Positions 8,532 to 17,730 of a stretch of DNA of 64,000 nucleotides are shown here, one piece after another (the first letter of the stretch is position 1; the number at the start of each line of letters is the position of its first letter). Source of the stretch: Jiulongibacter sp. (GTDB taxonomy: Bacteria > Bacteroidota > Bacteroidia > Cytophagales > Spirosomataceae); contig JAHEBN010000001.1 of NCBI GenBank assembly GCA_024645245.1, positions 28,317 through 92,316 of the forward strand. The letters run 5' to 3'. Made by a program: the position numbers and the translations under genes. The notes beneath the pieces are model-generated. The model was not told where the DNA came from, searched no databases, and worked only from the letters and a program-made list of their open reading frames with translations.

Positions 8532-9876
8532 TCAAAAAATAAAAGAAAAACTGGAAGGAATCCGGCCGGATTATACCGAATCGGCCTGGAAAAATTTCAG
8601 TAAACTGATGCCAGTACCTTGGTATATCAGTTTATTCAGAGACTTTGGTTCTCTGATTTATGGAGGTATTGCCACCACTGCATTACTTGGAACTACCTAC
8701 CTGTATTTTAGTCAAAAAACCGAAAATGAAAAATTAAATACAGAAATCTCAACACTTAAGAATCAGATTCAGGATTCTAAAAAAGACACCTTATATATCA
8801 ATCAAACGGTTTATGACACGGTAATTCAGGTTAAAGTGGTAGAAAGAATTATACGTTCTGAAACCAAAGATCCTGAATGCAATTATTTCGACGAAACCGC
8901 GGCCATGGATTTAAAACAAGTTTCTGCCGAAAAAAATATTTCTGAATTATTAGATCAGAGAAACCCTGTTTCTAATAATAAGGTATCAAAGCCAGAAGGT
9001 ATTTCTAATAAGAAACAAATAGCGGAAAATGCTCAATTGAATGAACAATTTCTGGGTGAAGACACCAAAAAAGAATCCGGGTCAACCGAAAAGAAAGAAC
9101 TAATTACCGTAACAGAAAAACAAGAAAAATCAGACCAGATTGTAAATGAAGTTGCAGATCAAAAAATAGGTGAAAATACCGAAAAAGGTGAATTTAAAAT
9201 AAATGGTGAAACCGTACTGGTCGAAGAGATAACAGACGAAGAAAACAGGAACATACCTGCTAAAAAGAAACTAAAAATACCTGACATTCGTGCCAGAGTA
9301 GGATTAGCTACCGATTATCTTGGTTTAAAAGTTTTTGCTAATGGACCTACTGCAGAAATATTTTTAGGCAAAAAAATCAGTTTGAGTACTTCCCTTTTGA
9401 TGTCGGGTCAGCAAGTAATAAAGGATCCATTCCCAAAAGATTTTAACTTACGTACCGGCCTTAGATTTGAAGATCAATTTCAGGATCATATCATTCAAAG
9501 ACCTGAAAATATCGAAAATATTACAATTAAAACTTCTTTGGTGAAGCTACCACTAAACCTGACATATTATATAAATACCTGGAGCAGGTTTAGTTTTCTG
9601 GTCACCATGGGCACAAAATTAGATTTATCTGTATATCAGGAAGTAGACTTTGTGAGCTATGCTCTTGGCCAACAACTCAGGAGTAAATTCGAAGCAAAAC
9701 CAAGTCCCAAGGTATTTAATAATCTGAACTACGGCACGGGCTTACAATATCAATATAAGCGTATTGTAGGGCAGGTAGTGCCCTATTTCGACTTTTACTT
9801 CAGGCGGGCAGAGTATTTTTCGCCACCAAGAAATTTTGGAATTAATGCCGCTGTGAAATTTGAATTCGGCAAATAG
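8521..9876 (+). CDS. Dual membrane-spanning anti-sigma factor (Dma-like) with C-terminal barrel
   Basis: 451 residues in four parts: a short cytoplasmic domain (1-40; FDQKIKEKLEGIRPDYTESAWKNF-like, the anti-sigma segment), one inner-membrane helix (about 43-63), a coiled coil and long charged low-complexity linker (about 66-255, rich in K, E, N, Q), and a beta-rich C-terminal domain (about 262-451) whose strands and aromatic end (AAVKFEFGK) look like an outer-membrane barrel. This matches the dual membrane-spanning anti-sigma factors described in Bacteroides thetaiotaomicron, where they control vesiculation. The 11-base overlap with the sigma gene supports the pairing. What it senses is unknown. 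Confidence 0.75.
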   Translation: MSFDQKIKEKLEGIRPDYTESAWKNFSKLMPVPWYISLFRDFGSLIYGGIATTALLGTTYLYFSQKTENEKLNTEISTLKNQIQDSKKDTLYINQTVYDTVIQVKVVERIIRSETKDPECNYFDETAAMDLKQVSAEKNISELLDQRNPVSNNKVSKPEGISNKKQIAENAQLNEQFLGEDTKKESGSTEKKELITVTEKQEKSDQIVNEVADQKIGENTEKGEFKINGETVLVEEITDEENRNIPAKKKLKIPDIRARVGLATDYLGLKVFANGPTAEIFLGKKISLSTSLLMSGQQVIKDPFPKDFNLRTGLRFEDQFQDHIIQRPENIENITIKTSLVKLPLNLTYYINTWSRFSFLVTMGTKLDLSVYQEVDFVSYALGQQLRSKFEAKPSPKVFNNLNYGTGLQYQYKRIVGQVVPYFDFYFRRAEYFSPPRNFGINAAVKFEFGK

Positions 9877-9886
9877 AAAACAGGAA

Positions 9887-9918
9887 AAGTGTGTTGTTTG
9901 AAAGCAGCACACTTTTTT
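9887..9918 (+). terminator. Intrinsic terminator after the anti-sigma gene
   Basis: Arms 9887-9896 and 9905-9914 (10 bases with one G-T pair, 8-base loop) run into a T tract. Ends the sigma/anti-sigma unit 10 bases after the stop. Confidence 0.85.
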
Positions 9919-9943
9919 ATTATCACTGCCTTTTATTAATTCC

Positions 9944-9974
9944 TTTGTGATCCATCCTGTATTCCGTATTTTTG
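9944..9974 (+). promoter_or_regulatory. Bacteroidota-type promoter for the outer-membrane protein at 10032
   Basis: TTTG (9944-9947), 19 bases, TATTTTTG (9967-9974): an exact match to the TTTG / TAnnTTTG consensus with ideal spacing, about 57 bases before the ATG. With the terminator at 9887 it shows the barrel gene is transcribed separately from the sigma pair. Confidence 0.8.
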
Positions 9975-10031
9975 CCCCTCAATTTTGAATAAGCAAGCGG
10001 TCAAAACGTTATCGTTTGTAAAACAAGCTTT

Positions 10032-10673
10032 ATGAATATCCGAACACTATTGATTTTTTTGTTAATCAGTAATCTGGCTTTAGGGCAGATGAAGCAGGGC
10101 GTTTTTGTATTTGGCCCAAAAGTTGGTTTACAGGCAAATACCCTAAAGTTTGTAACTGGACCTTCTGGTACTTCTGCGAAATTAAACATACAATATCAGG
10201 CAGGAATCTTTACCCGAATAAATATGGGTCGCTTCAGTATTCAACCCGAAGGCATTTACCAAACCAAAGGTGCAACATTTAAAGATCCCTCCGAAAAACA
10301 CACCTATCACTATATTTCTACGCCCGTATTAGTTGGTTTTGCACCATTAAAGGGTCTTCACCTTGAAGTAGGGCCCGAGTACAGCTGGGCTTTGAATGCC
10401 GGATGGAAAAAAGACGGAATTACACAATTTGGCCCTGATTTAAAGATAGATAAAGCAATTGTAACAGGTCTTAGAATTGACATGTTGGATATGCTTTCAA
10501 TGTTAAGTTTAAATTTACGATATACTCACGGGTTGGTTAATACCACAGAACGCACGAGTAGTGAAGTGCCTCTGGATTTTCGCACAAGATCTTTTCAGGT
10601 ATCGGTGACTTATAACTTTTCTGAGTATTATAAGTGGTGGAGAAAGTACGGCATCAAAACAAAAAAGAAATAA
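10032..10673 (+). CDS. Outer-membrane beta-barrel protein, PorT-like
   Basis: 213 residues with a signal peptide (1-19, cleavage after LALG) and a body of alternating strands (GPKVGLQANTLKF, FSIQPEGIYQTKG, LHLEVGPEYSW) characteristic of small PorT-family porin-like proteins of Bacteroidota. It ends SVTYNFSEYY followed by a short basic tail, slightly longer than a canonical aromatic barrel end. It has its own promoter. The neighbour upstream also carries a barrel domain, so the two may act in the same envelope response; this is inference. Specific function unknown. Confidence 0.82.
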   Translation: MNIRTLLIFLLISNLALGQMKQGVFVFGPKVGLQANTLKFVTGPSGTSAKLNIQYQAGIFTRINMGRFSIQPEGIYQTKGATFKDPSEKHTYHYISTPVLVGFAPLKGLHLEVGPEYSWALNAGWKKDGITQFGPDLKIDKAIVTGLRIDMLDMLSMLSLNLRYTHGLVNTTERTSSEVPLDFRTRSFQVSVTYNFSEYYKWWRKYGIKTKKK

Positions 10674-10703
10674 ATTTTACACCATTAGTTTTAGCATTTC
10701 GTA

Positions 10704-12017
10704 ATGGATTTTATAAAAGAACTTACCTGGCGAGGTATGCTGCATCAAATGATGCCCGGCACTGAAGAGCAATTACAAAAAGAGCTTACTTCGGCTTATA
10801 TTGGTTTTGACCCAACCGCCAAATCACTGCACATCGGTAACCTGGCCACAATCATGCTGCTGGTGCATTTTCAACGGGCTGGTCATAAGCCCTACGCCTT
10901 GGTTGGTGGAGCTACAGGAATGGTGGGCGACCCATCTGGAAAATCGGCTGAACGCCAGTTTTTAGATGAAGATATCCTGCGGGAAAACCAAAACGGAATT
11001 AAAGTACAATTGGAGAAATTCCTGGATTTTAATTCGGGAGCCAATAGTGCCGAAATGGTAAATAACTACGACTGGTTCAAAGAAATGGGCTTTTTGCAGT
11101 TTCTACGTGAAGTAGGAAAATACCTGACAGTCAATTACATGAGCTCAAAAGATTCGGTAAAAAACCGGATTACAACAGGTATTTCTTATACCGAATTTAC
11201 CTACCAATTATTACAGGGATACGACTTTTACCATTTGTATAAAAACCACAATGTTCGCTTACAAATGGGCGGATCAGATCAGTGGGGAAATATTACCACC
11301 GGTACTGAGTTGATTCGCCGAAAGGAAAATAACGACGGTTCGGATTCTGACGAAGCAGTTGAATATTCTGCTTACGCACTTACCACTCCTTTAGTTACCA
11401 AATCAGACGGCACAAAATTCGGTAAATCAGAAGCCGGAAACGTGTGGCTTGATCCGGAAATGACAAGTCCGTATGAATTTTACCAGTTTTGGATCAACCA
11501 AACCGACGAAGATTGCAAAAAACTGATTCGGGTTTTCACACTTTTAGATCAGGCAGAAATTGAAAAACTAGAAGCCGAGCATGCCGAAGCCCCGCATTTA
11601 AGGATTGTTCAAAAAGCTATTGCAGAAGATGTAACCACAAGGGTGCATGGCGGGGAGCAGTATGAATTGGTGGTAAAAGCATCAGAGGTTCTTTATGGCA
11701 AAGCCACACTCGAAATGTTGCAAAGTCTGGACGAAAAGACTTTCACAGCTATTTTCGACGGTGTACCCACTACTGAAATCTCAAAAACGGATTATGAAGC
11801 CTGCCCAAGCCTTCTTGATCTGATTTCGGTTACTACCAATCATGAAATCTACGCTTCCAAAGGCGAAGCCCGCCGTGCCTTGCAAGGTAATGCCGTAAGC
11901 GTAAACAAAGTGAAAATTCAGGATGAAAAGCTGCCTATTTCGAGTCTTAATTTGCTGAATGATAAGTATTTATTAATTGGAAAAGGCAAAAAGAATCATC
12001 TGGTGAAGGTGGTTTGA
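10704..12017 (+). CDS. tyrS: Tyrosyl-tRNA synthetase
   Basis: 437 residues, the usual length for bacterial TyrRS, which charges tRNA-Tyr in the cytoplasm. The class I signatures are visible: HIGN (43-46) for HIGH and KFGKS (238-242) for KMSKS, with the tyrosine-binding YDF and GGSDQWGN segments between them. The C-terminal S4 RNA-binding domain (about 370-430) includes ASKGEARRALQGNAVSVN. Start follows the barrel gene by 30 bases; it may be co-transcribed. Confidence 0.98.
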   Translation: MDFIKELTWRGMLHQMMPGTEEQLQKELTSAYIGFDPTAKSLHIGNLATIMLLVHFQRAGHKPYALVGGATGMVGDPSGKSAERQFLDEDILRENQNGIKVQLEKFLDFNSGANSAEMVNNYDWFKEMGFLQFLREVGKYLTVNYMSSKDSVKNRITTGISYTEFTYQLLQGYDFYHLYKNHNVRLQMGGSDQWGNITTGTELIRRKENNDGSDSDEAVEYSAYALTTPLVTKSDGTKFGKSEAGNVWLDPEMTSPYEFYQFWINQTDEDCKKLIRVFTLLDQAEIEKLEAEHAEAPHLRIVQKAIAEDVTTRVHGGEQYELVVKASEVLYGKATLEMLQSLDEKTFTAIFDGVPTTEISKTDYEACPSLLDLISVTTNHEIYASKGEARRALQGNAVSVNKVKIQDEKLPISSLNLLNDKYLLIGKGKKNHLVKVV

Positions 12018-12357
12018 TAAAAATACGAATTGGGAAAAGCAGATTTTTAAACTTTATCTGTTTTCGGTAAACAATATTGTTCGCTGGCATCAAACAATAT
12101 TTTGGGGCTCAGGTAAATCAGGATTTACTTAAACAAATCCTTTAAAATCACCTCATTCTGAACCCTGCTTTGTTTGTATTTATCTTTTGGCTGGCAAATT
12201 ATCCGTATCCAAAACTCGGTGCTTTTACCCATTTTTGGCTTGCAATAAAATCAATTTGGCCAACATGACTTTTAAAAAAAGCAAGACATTTTTCTGCAGA
12301 GTTTTCTTTATTACTAAAAAGGCTTAAATTCAATTTCTATTTGGATTCAACCTGAAA
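12018..12357 (+). other. Intergenic stretch without a recognisable gene
   Basis: 340 bases between tyrS and the PSCyt1 gene. The longest forward ATG frame I found is 18 codons (12264). There is a palindromic AACAATATTGTT (about 12069-12080) echoed by AACAATATT about 25 bases later, which could form a weak hairpin. No clear promoter match. Confidence 0.6.
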
Positions 12358-15021
12358 ATGAAAAAAAGAATTACCCTGATCGGGGCTTTTTGTTTTATAG
12401 TTACGCTGGCCTATTATGCCATCTCCTGCCGTTCGCAGCAAACGGTGGATTTCAGTACACAGGTAAAGCCCATTTTGAATAAAAAATGCATTTCCTGCCA
12501 TGGCGGCGTGAAAAAGCAAGGTGGATTTTCCTTACTTTTTGAAGAAGAGGCCAAGGCAAAATTAAAATCGGGGAATTATGCCATTGTGCCGGGTGATGTA
12601 AGTAAAAGCCAACTCATAAGCAGACTTACCCTAAGCGACCCGGAAGAACGCATGCCTTATAAACATGATCCACTCGGTAAAGAGGAAATCGAAATACTCA
12701 CAAATTGGGTAAAAGAAGGGGCCAAATGGGGCGAACATTGGGCCTATAAATCGGTTGAAAAGCAGGAAATACCCCAGACAGGCAGCGATTGGGCAAAAAA
12801 TGACATCGATCGTTTTGTTTTTGAAAAAGCGGAATCGGAAGGTTTGAAAGTATCTGCTGAGGCAAAACCGGAAGTGCTGGCTCGCAGAGTGGCACTCGAT
12901 ATAATTGGTTTTCCGGCACCTGATTCTATCAAAAATGCTTATTTGCAAAATCCCACCGAAGGCAATTACGAGAAAATGGTGGATCAACTGCTGGCATCTC
13001 CACATTATGGTGAAAAATGGGCAGCCATGTGGCTCGACCTGGCGAGATATGCCGACACAAAAGGATACGAAAGAGACGACGTACGCAGTATCTGGTATTA
13101 CCGCGATTGGTTGATTAAAGCCTTTAATGCAGATATGCCTTATAATCAATTTATTACTGAACAGCTGGCCGGAGATTTATTACCCAATCCTACCGAAGAT
13201 CAATACATCGCCACAGCTTTTCACCGAAATACCATGACAAATGACGAAGGCGGTACCGATAATGAGGAGTTTCGGGTTGCTGCCGTAATCGATCGGGTGA
13301 ACACCACCTGGGAGACACTCATGGGCACCACTTTTGCCTGTGTGCAATGCCATAGTCACCCTTATGATCCTTTCCGGCACGAAGATTATTACCGGTTTAT
13401 GGCCTATTTTAATAATACCAGAGATGCAGACACCTTTGCCGATTATCCCTTGATTCGTCATTTTAATTCAGACCAAAAAGAACAGCTCAACCGACTATCA
13501 AATGCTTTGAATAATACCCCGGAGAAGGAACGCATCATTCATTTTATAAAAACCTTACAGCCAGCTTTGAATTCACTGGAAACAGATTCTTTTATAAACA
13601 GTGAATTATCGGACACCAAATGGCTGGCTATGCGTAATAATTCGAGTGCGAGAATTCCAGATTTCGATCTCAATGGAGTAAATGCCTTAATATTCCGGTT
13701 ACGTTCTGGCCTGAAAAAAGGATTTTTGTTGTTTCATCTGGATAAACCGGACGGTGAAATAATCGGGAAATTTACCATTACAAAACCCTCCGATGGCTGG
13801 GAAAACAAGGAAATATCGATTTTAAACCAAACTGGCAGGCACGACATCTACCTTACTTTTGCAAGTAGCGAACTGGCGGACCCTATGAAAACAGGTATCA
13901 CTTTCGACTGGTTTCATTTTACAAAAAATTTTCCAAAAGAAGTAAACCAATCTGCGAAAAACGATTTCTGGGAATTGGTAAATGCAAAAACGGAAACCAC
14001 CCCGATTCTTTTAGATAACACCCCCGAAATGAGTCGGGAAACACATGTTTTCGAAAGGGGGAGTTGGCTATCGAAAGGGACATTGGTAAAAGCGGGAGTT
14101 CCGGCATCCCTCAATTCCATGCCCAAAAACGCTCCGGAAAATCGACTTGGATTGGCCAATTGGATGACCGATAAAAATAATCCACTTGTTTCCCGCACAT
14201 TGGTCAACCGGCTTTTCGAACAACTTTGGGGAATCGGCCTGGTAGAAACCCTGGAAGATATGGGCACACAAGGTCTCAACCCCTCCAATCAAGCTCTGCT
14301 AGATCACCTGAGTTGGAAATTCATGAATGACTACAACTGGAGCATTAAAAAATTACTTAAAGAAATGGTCATGAGTGCGGCCTATCGGCAAGATTCTAAG
14401 GTTAATCGAGAGCAACTAGAAAAAGATCCGGTAAATCGCTTTATGGCTCGCGGTCCACGTGTACGACTATCTGCAGAGCAGGTTCGTGATCAGGTATTGA
14501 TGGCCTGTGGTAAGATGAATACCGAAATGTACGGCCCATCTGTGATGCCTTATCAACCGGATGGCGTCTGGGATTCGCCCTACAGTGGCGTAAAATGGAT
14601 AAAAAGCGAAGGCAATGAGCAATACCGTAGGGCAATTTATACGTATTGGAAACGCACGAGTCCATACCCATCCATGATAAATTTTGACATGGTCGGGCGG
14701 GAGGTGTGCTCCTCGCGTAGAATCAGGACCAATACACCCTTACAAGCCCTCACTACCTTAAACGATTCGGTTTATATTGATCTCTCAGCCAAAATGGTGG
14801 ATTTGGTGGGTTTTCAAAAACCAAATGAAAATATATCCAAAGTTTATAGCCTGTTAACAGGAAAAAAAATCAATGTCGAAAGAGCGGCAGCACTCAAAGA
14901 ATTATTTGATAACAGTCTGAAAGTTTATCAAAAGAAAAAAGAAAAAATACCCGAAAGGCAAGCCATGATACTGGTAGCCAATGCTATTCTTAATCTGGAT
15001 GAAGTAATTACAAAAAGCTGA
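12358..15021 (+). CDS. Planctomycete-type cytochrome protein: PSCyt1, DUF1549, CBM6-like, DUF1553
   Basis: 887 residues. A lipoprotein-type N-terminus (AISC, Cys 24) is followed by a PSCyt1 haem site C44-IS-C47-H48. DUF1549 (about 150-350) holds a second C328-VQ-C331-H332 near its end. Residues about 420-525 (VNALIFRLRSGL to ITFDWFHF) read as a CBM6-like carbohydrate-binding module, and DUF1553 (about 600-860) closes the protein with SRTLVNRLFEQLWG. These proteins abound in Planctomycetes and occur in Bacteroidota, always with DUF1501 partners; the reaction is unknown, though a periplasmic role in polysaccharide oxidation or breakdown is suspected. Its TGA overlaps the next ATG by one base (TGATG). 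Confidence 0.93.
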   Translation: MKKRITLIGAFCFIVTLAYYAISCRSQQTVDFSTQVKPILNKKCISCHGGVKKQGGFSLLFEEEAKAKLKSGNYAIVPGDVSKSQLISRLTLSDPEERMPYKHDPLGKEEIEILTNWVKEGAKWGEHWAYKSVEKQEIPQTGSDWAKNDIDRFVFEKAESEGLKVSAEAKPEVLARRVALDIIGFPAPDSIKNAYLQNPTEGNYEKMVDQLLASPHYGEKWAAMWLDLARYADTKGYERDDVRSIWYYRDWLIKAFNADMPYNQFITEQLAGDLLPNPTEDQYIATAFHRNTMTNDEGGTDNEEFRVAAVIDRVNTTWETLMGTTFACVQCHSHPYDPFRHEDYYRFMAYFNNTRDADTFADYPLIRHFNSDQKEQLNRLSNALNNTPEKERIIHFIKTLQPALNSLETDSFINSELSDTKWLAMRNNSSARIPDFDLNGVNALIFRLRSGLKKGFLLFHLDKPDGEIIGKFTITKPSDGWENKEISILNQTGRHDIYLTFASSELADPMKTGITFDWFHFTKNFPKEVNQSAKNDFWELVNAKTETTPILLDNTPEMSRETHVFERGSWLSKGTLVKAGVPASLNSMPKNAPENRLGLANWMTDKNNPLVSRTLVNRLFEQLWGIGLVETLEDMGTQGLNPSNQALLDHLSWKFMNDYNWSIKKLLKEMVMSAAYRQDSKVNREQLEKDPVNRFMARGPRVRLSAEQVRDQVLMACGKMNTEMYGPSVMPYQPDGVWDSPYSGVKWIKSEGNEQYRRAIYTYWKRTSPYPSMINFDMVGREVCSSRRIRTNTPLQALTTLNDSVYIDLSAKMVDLVGFQKPNENISKVYSLLTGKKINVERAAALKELFDNSLKVYQKKKEKIPERQAMILVANAILNLDEVITKS

Positions 15022-16520
15022 TGAGTAAAAGATTAGAAGATATCGCAAAAGAAGCCATGCATTTGAAATTAATGCAGAACACACGAAGGAATTTTTTAAA
15101 AGAAAGTTTTCTGGGTTTAGGTGGATTGGCTTTGGGTTCTTTTTTGAATTCATGTGGAAACAGTACAGATTTTAAAAATGAGATAGCTTTTGATCCGGCT
15201 AATCCGATGGCGGCACGACCGCCGCAATTTGCACCTAAAGCCCGCTCGGTTATTTATTTACATATGGCTGGTGCCCCTTCGCAGCTCGAGCTTTTTGATT
15301 ATAAACCCGATCTCGATAAACTAGATGGATTGGATTGTCCGCAATCTTTTTTGGAAGGGAAAAAATTTGCTTTTATAAGGGGTGTTCCTAAAATGCTAGC
15401 TTCTACCGGCAAATTTAAACAACACGGTGAAAGCGGTGCCTGGATAAGTAACTATCTACCACATTTACAGACTGTTGCAGATGAGGTTTCCTTTATTAAA
15501 TCGGTTACTACAGATCAATTTAACCATGCACCCGCTCAATTACTCATGCATACCGGAAGTGCCCGATTGGGCAGGCCAAGTATGGGCTCGTGGGTAACTT
15601 ATGGTTTAGGTACCGAAAATTCTGACTTACCCGGATTTGTAGTTTTAACGTCCGGAGGAAATAATCCGGATGCCGGAAAAAGCGTGTGGGGAAGTGGATT
15701 TTTACCCTCCGTTTACCAAGGGGTGCAGTGTCGGTCTGTAGGCGACCCGGTACTTTTTTTACAAGATCCGGAAAATGTGACCCGCGATTTGCGAAAAGCA
15801 TCTATCGAAGCAATTAATAAAGTAAATCAAGAGGAATATAAGGAGTATGGGGATCCGGAAACCCTGAGCAGAATTAGTCAGTACGAAATGGCCTACCGCA
15901 TGCAAATGTCGGTACCGGAGGTGATGAATATTAATGACGAGCCGGCTTATATTCATGAGATGTATGGTACAAAACCCGGAAAGGCTTCTTTTGCGAATAA
16001 TGCTCTTTTAGCAAGAAAACTCGTGGAAAAAGGCGTTCGTTTTGTTCAGCTTTTTGACTGGGGATGGGATACTCACGGCACCAGTGAAGACGGCTCGATT
16101 GATGTGGGACTCATGAACAAATGCCGCGAAACAGACAAGGCGGCAACAGCCCTTTTACTCGATTTGAAACAAAGAGGTTTATTGGAAGACACTCTGGTGG
16201 TGTGGGGAGGAGAATTTGGCCGAACGCCAATGGCCGAAAACCGGGAGGGAAAACCCAATGCCTTTAAAGGTCGTGATCACCATGCCGAGGCCTTTACCAT
16301 GTGGATGGCAGGTGGCGGAATTAAGAAAGGTTTTAGCCATGGCGAAACAGATGAAATAGGCTATACCGTGACTCAGGGCAAAGTAAACCCACACGATATA
16401 CAAGCTACCATTCTGAATCAAATGGGCTACGATCACGAGAAATTTACTTACGATTTTCAGGGAAGGCCGTTTCGATTGACAGATGTGGAGGGTAAGGTTA
16501 TTAGGGAGGTTTTGGCTTAA
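15021..16520 (+). CDS. DUF1501 protein (alkaline-phosphatase-like fold), Tat-exported
   Basis: 499 residues. A twin-arginine motif RRNFLKES (about 22-29) and hydrophobic stretch (GLGGLALGSF) predict Tat export; the residues before it are longer than usual, and an in-frame Met at codon 18 is an alternative start. The body carries DUF1501 hallmarks: VIYLHMAGAPSQLELFDYKP, MGSWVTYGLG, FGRTPMAE and GRDHH, consistent with a metal-binding alkaline-phosphatase/sulfatase-like fold. It is translationally coupled to the PSCyt1-DUF1549-DUF1553 gene, the standard pairing. Substrate unknown. Confidence 0.93.
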   Translation: MSKRLEDIAKEAMHLKLMQNTRRNFLKESFLGLGGLALGSFLNSCGNSTDFKNEIAFDPANPMAARPPQFAPKARSVIYLHMAGAPSQLELFDYKPDLDKLDGLDCPQSFLEGKKFAFIRGVPKMLASTGKFKQHGESGAWISNYLPHLQTVADEVSFIKSVTTDQFNHAPAQLLMHTGSARLGRPSMGSWVTYGLGTENSDLPGFVVLTSGGNNPDAGKSVWGSGFLPSVYQGVQCRSVGDPVLFLQDPENVTRDLRKASIEAINKVNQEEYKEYGDPETLSRISQYEMAYRMQMSVPEVMNINDEPAYIHEMYGTKPGKASFANNALLARKLVEKGVRFVQLFDWGWDTHGTSEDGSIDVGLMNKCRETDKAATALLLDLKQRGLLEDTLVVWGGEFGRTPMAENREGKPNAFKGRDHHAEAFTMWMAGGGIKKGFSHGETDEIGYTVTQGKVNPHDIQATILNQMGYDHEKFTYDFQGRPFRLTDVEGKVIREVLA

Positions 16521-16531
16521 GAAGAGGGTGG

Positions 16532-16650
16532 GGAGCTTGAAGTTGGAAGCACGAAGCTCGAGGTTCGAAGCTGGAAGCTGGAAGCATGAAGTACTAAGTT
16601 CGAAGCTGGAAGCTCGAAGTCGGAAGTTTTAAGTTGGTAGTTTTTGGAGG
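16532..16650 (+). repeat. Degenerate GAAGCT-type tandem repeat
   Basis: Noncoding stretch made of 8-10-base variants of GAAGCTCGAA / GGAAGCTGGAAG. A short reverse-strand copy lies at 31079-31109. It sits between the DUF1501 stop and the isomerase gene; the rest of that 307-base gap shows no gene. Confidence 0.8.
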
Positions 16651-16827
16651 GAAATTAGGGTTTCGCAAGAAGTATTATGAAAATTGAGGCATTCATTTTT
16701 GTATTAAAATCCAGAAATCAGTTCACGAACGAATGCCGTTCATTTTCCAAAAGAATTAACATATAGAAATAGCCTTTCTCCCATAGGGAGGGTCTGGAGT
16801 GGCGTTCGAAGTATATAAATTACAGAA

Positions 16828-17730
16828 ATGGAAAGAAGAAATTTTATTAAAAGTACTTTAGCAAGCCCACTTGTAGCACAATTGGCAAACTCTAATTTAG
16901 AAAATAAGACTAATCTGGAAATCCTGGTTTTAGCTACAAACTGGGGCTTTCAGGGTTCATTGGATGAGTTTTGTGCAAAGGCAAAAAATGAAGGCTACGA
17001 TGGAATTGAAATGTGGTGGCCGGGCAAACCGGCAGATCAGAAAACCCTTTTTGATGCTTTACAAAAACACGAACTACAAATTGGCTTTTTAACCACAGGT
17101 AACAGCAATGAATACGATGCTCATTTAAGTACTTACAAATCAAATCTGGATGCCATACTTACCAATTCATTTCAGAAGCCACTTTATATAAATTGTCATT
17201 CGGGAAAAGACTATTATTCTTTTGATCAAAACAACCGGATTATTGAAGCCAGTTTGGAAAAATCAGCGGTAAGCGGGATCGAGATTTTACATGAAACCCA
17301 CAGAAGCCGCATGTGTTTTGCTGCTCATATTACCCGTAAATTTTTGGAAAAATATCCCCAAATGGGTTTAACTCTTGATATTTCACATTGGTGCAATGTG
17401 CACGAATCATTATTAGATGACCAGGCCGAAACTATTAGTCTCGCCTTGCAAAGCACCAAACACATTCATGCCCGTATAGGCCATGCCGAAGGCCCACAAG
17501 TAAATGACCCACGTGCACCAGAATGGGAAAAAGCCTTAAATAAACACTTGTTCTGGTGGGATGAAGCAATAAAAAACAGGGAAAAATCAGGTGCAAAACG
17601 CATGACTTTTTTAACCGAATTTGGCCCGGCAGATTATTTGCCCACTTTACCTTATACCCGTCAACCTGTTGCCAATCAATGGGATATTAATGTATACATG
17701 AAAAACCTGATAAAAGAACGTTACAAATGA
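16828..17730 (+). CDS. Sugar phosphate isomerase/epimerase-family TIM-barrel protein
   Basis: 300 residues; the N-terminus MERRNFIKSTLASP has a Tat-like RR signal. The body is an AP-endonuclease-2-like TIM barrel: EGYDGIEMWWPG, YINCHSGKDYYS, EILHETHR and LTLDISHW supply the acidic and His metal ligands seen in sugar isomerases and epimerases. The 4-base overlap (ATGA) with the next gene indicates coupling. A role on a sugar released or oxidised by the cytochrome/DUF1501 proteins is likely but unproved. Confidence 0.88.
   Translation: MERRNFIKSTLASPLVAQLANSNLENKTNLEILVLATNWGFQGSLDEFCAKAKNEGYDGIEMWWPGKPADQKTLFDALQKHELQIGFLTTGNSNEYDAHLSTYKSNLDAILTNSFQKPLYINCHSGKDYYSFDQNNRIIEASLEKSAVSGIEILHETHRSRMCFAAHITRKFLEKYPQMGLTLDISHWCNVHESLLDDQAETISLALQSTKHIHARIGHAEGPQVNDPRAPEWEKALNKHLFWWDEAIKNREKSGAKRMTFLTEFGPADYLPTLPYTRQPVANQWDINVYMKNLIKERYK

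Noticed and set aside
12631..13149. A 172-codon minus-strand frame within the PSCyt1-DUF1549 gene
   Set aside because: Antisense to a conserved region; composition fits reverse-frame reading, no start signals.
16532..16650. CRISPR or coding repeat in the GAAGCT stretch
   Set aside because: Words are 8-10 bases, degenerate and without spacers; no frame continues the neighbouring genes.
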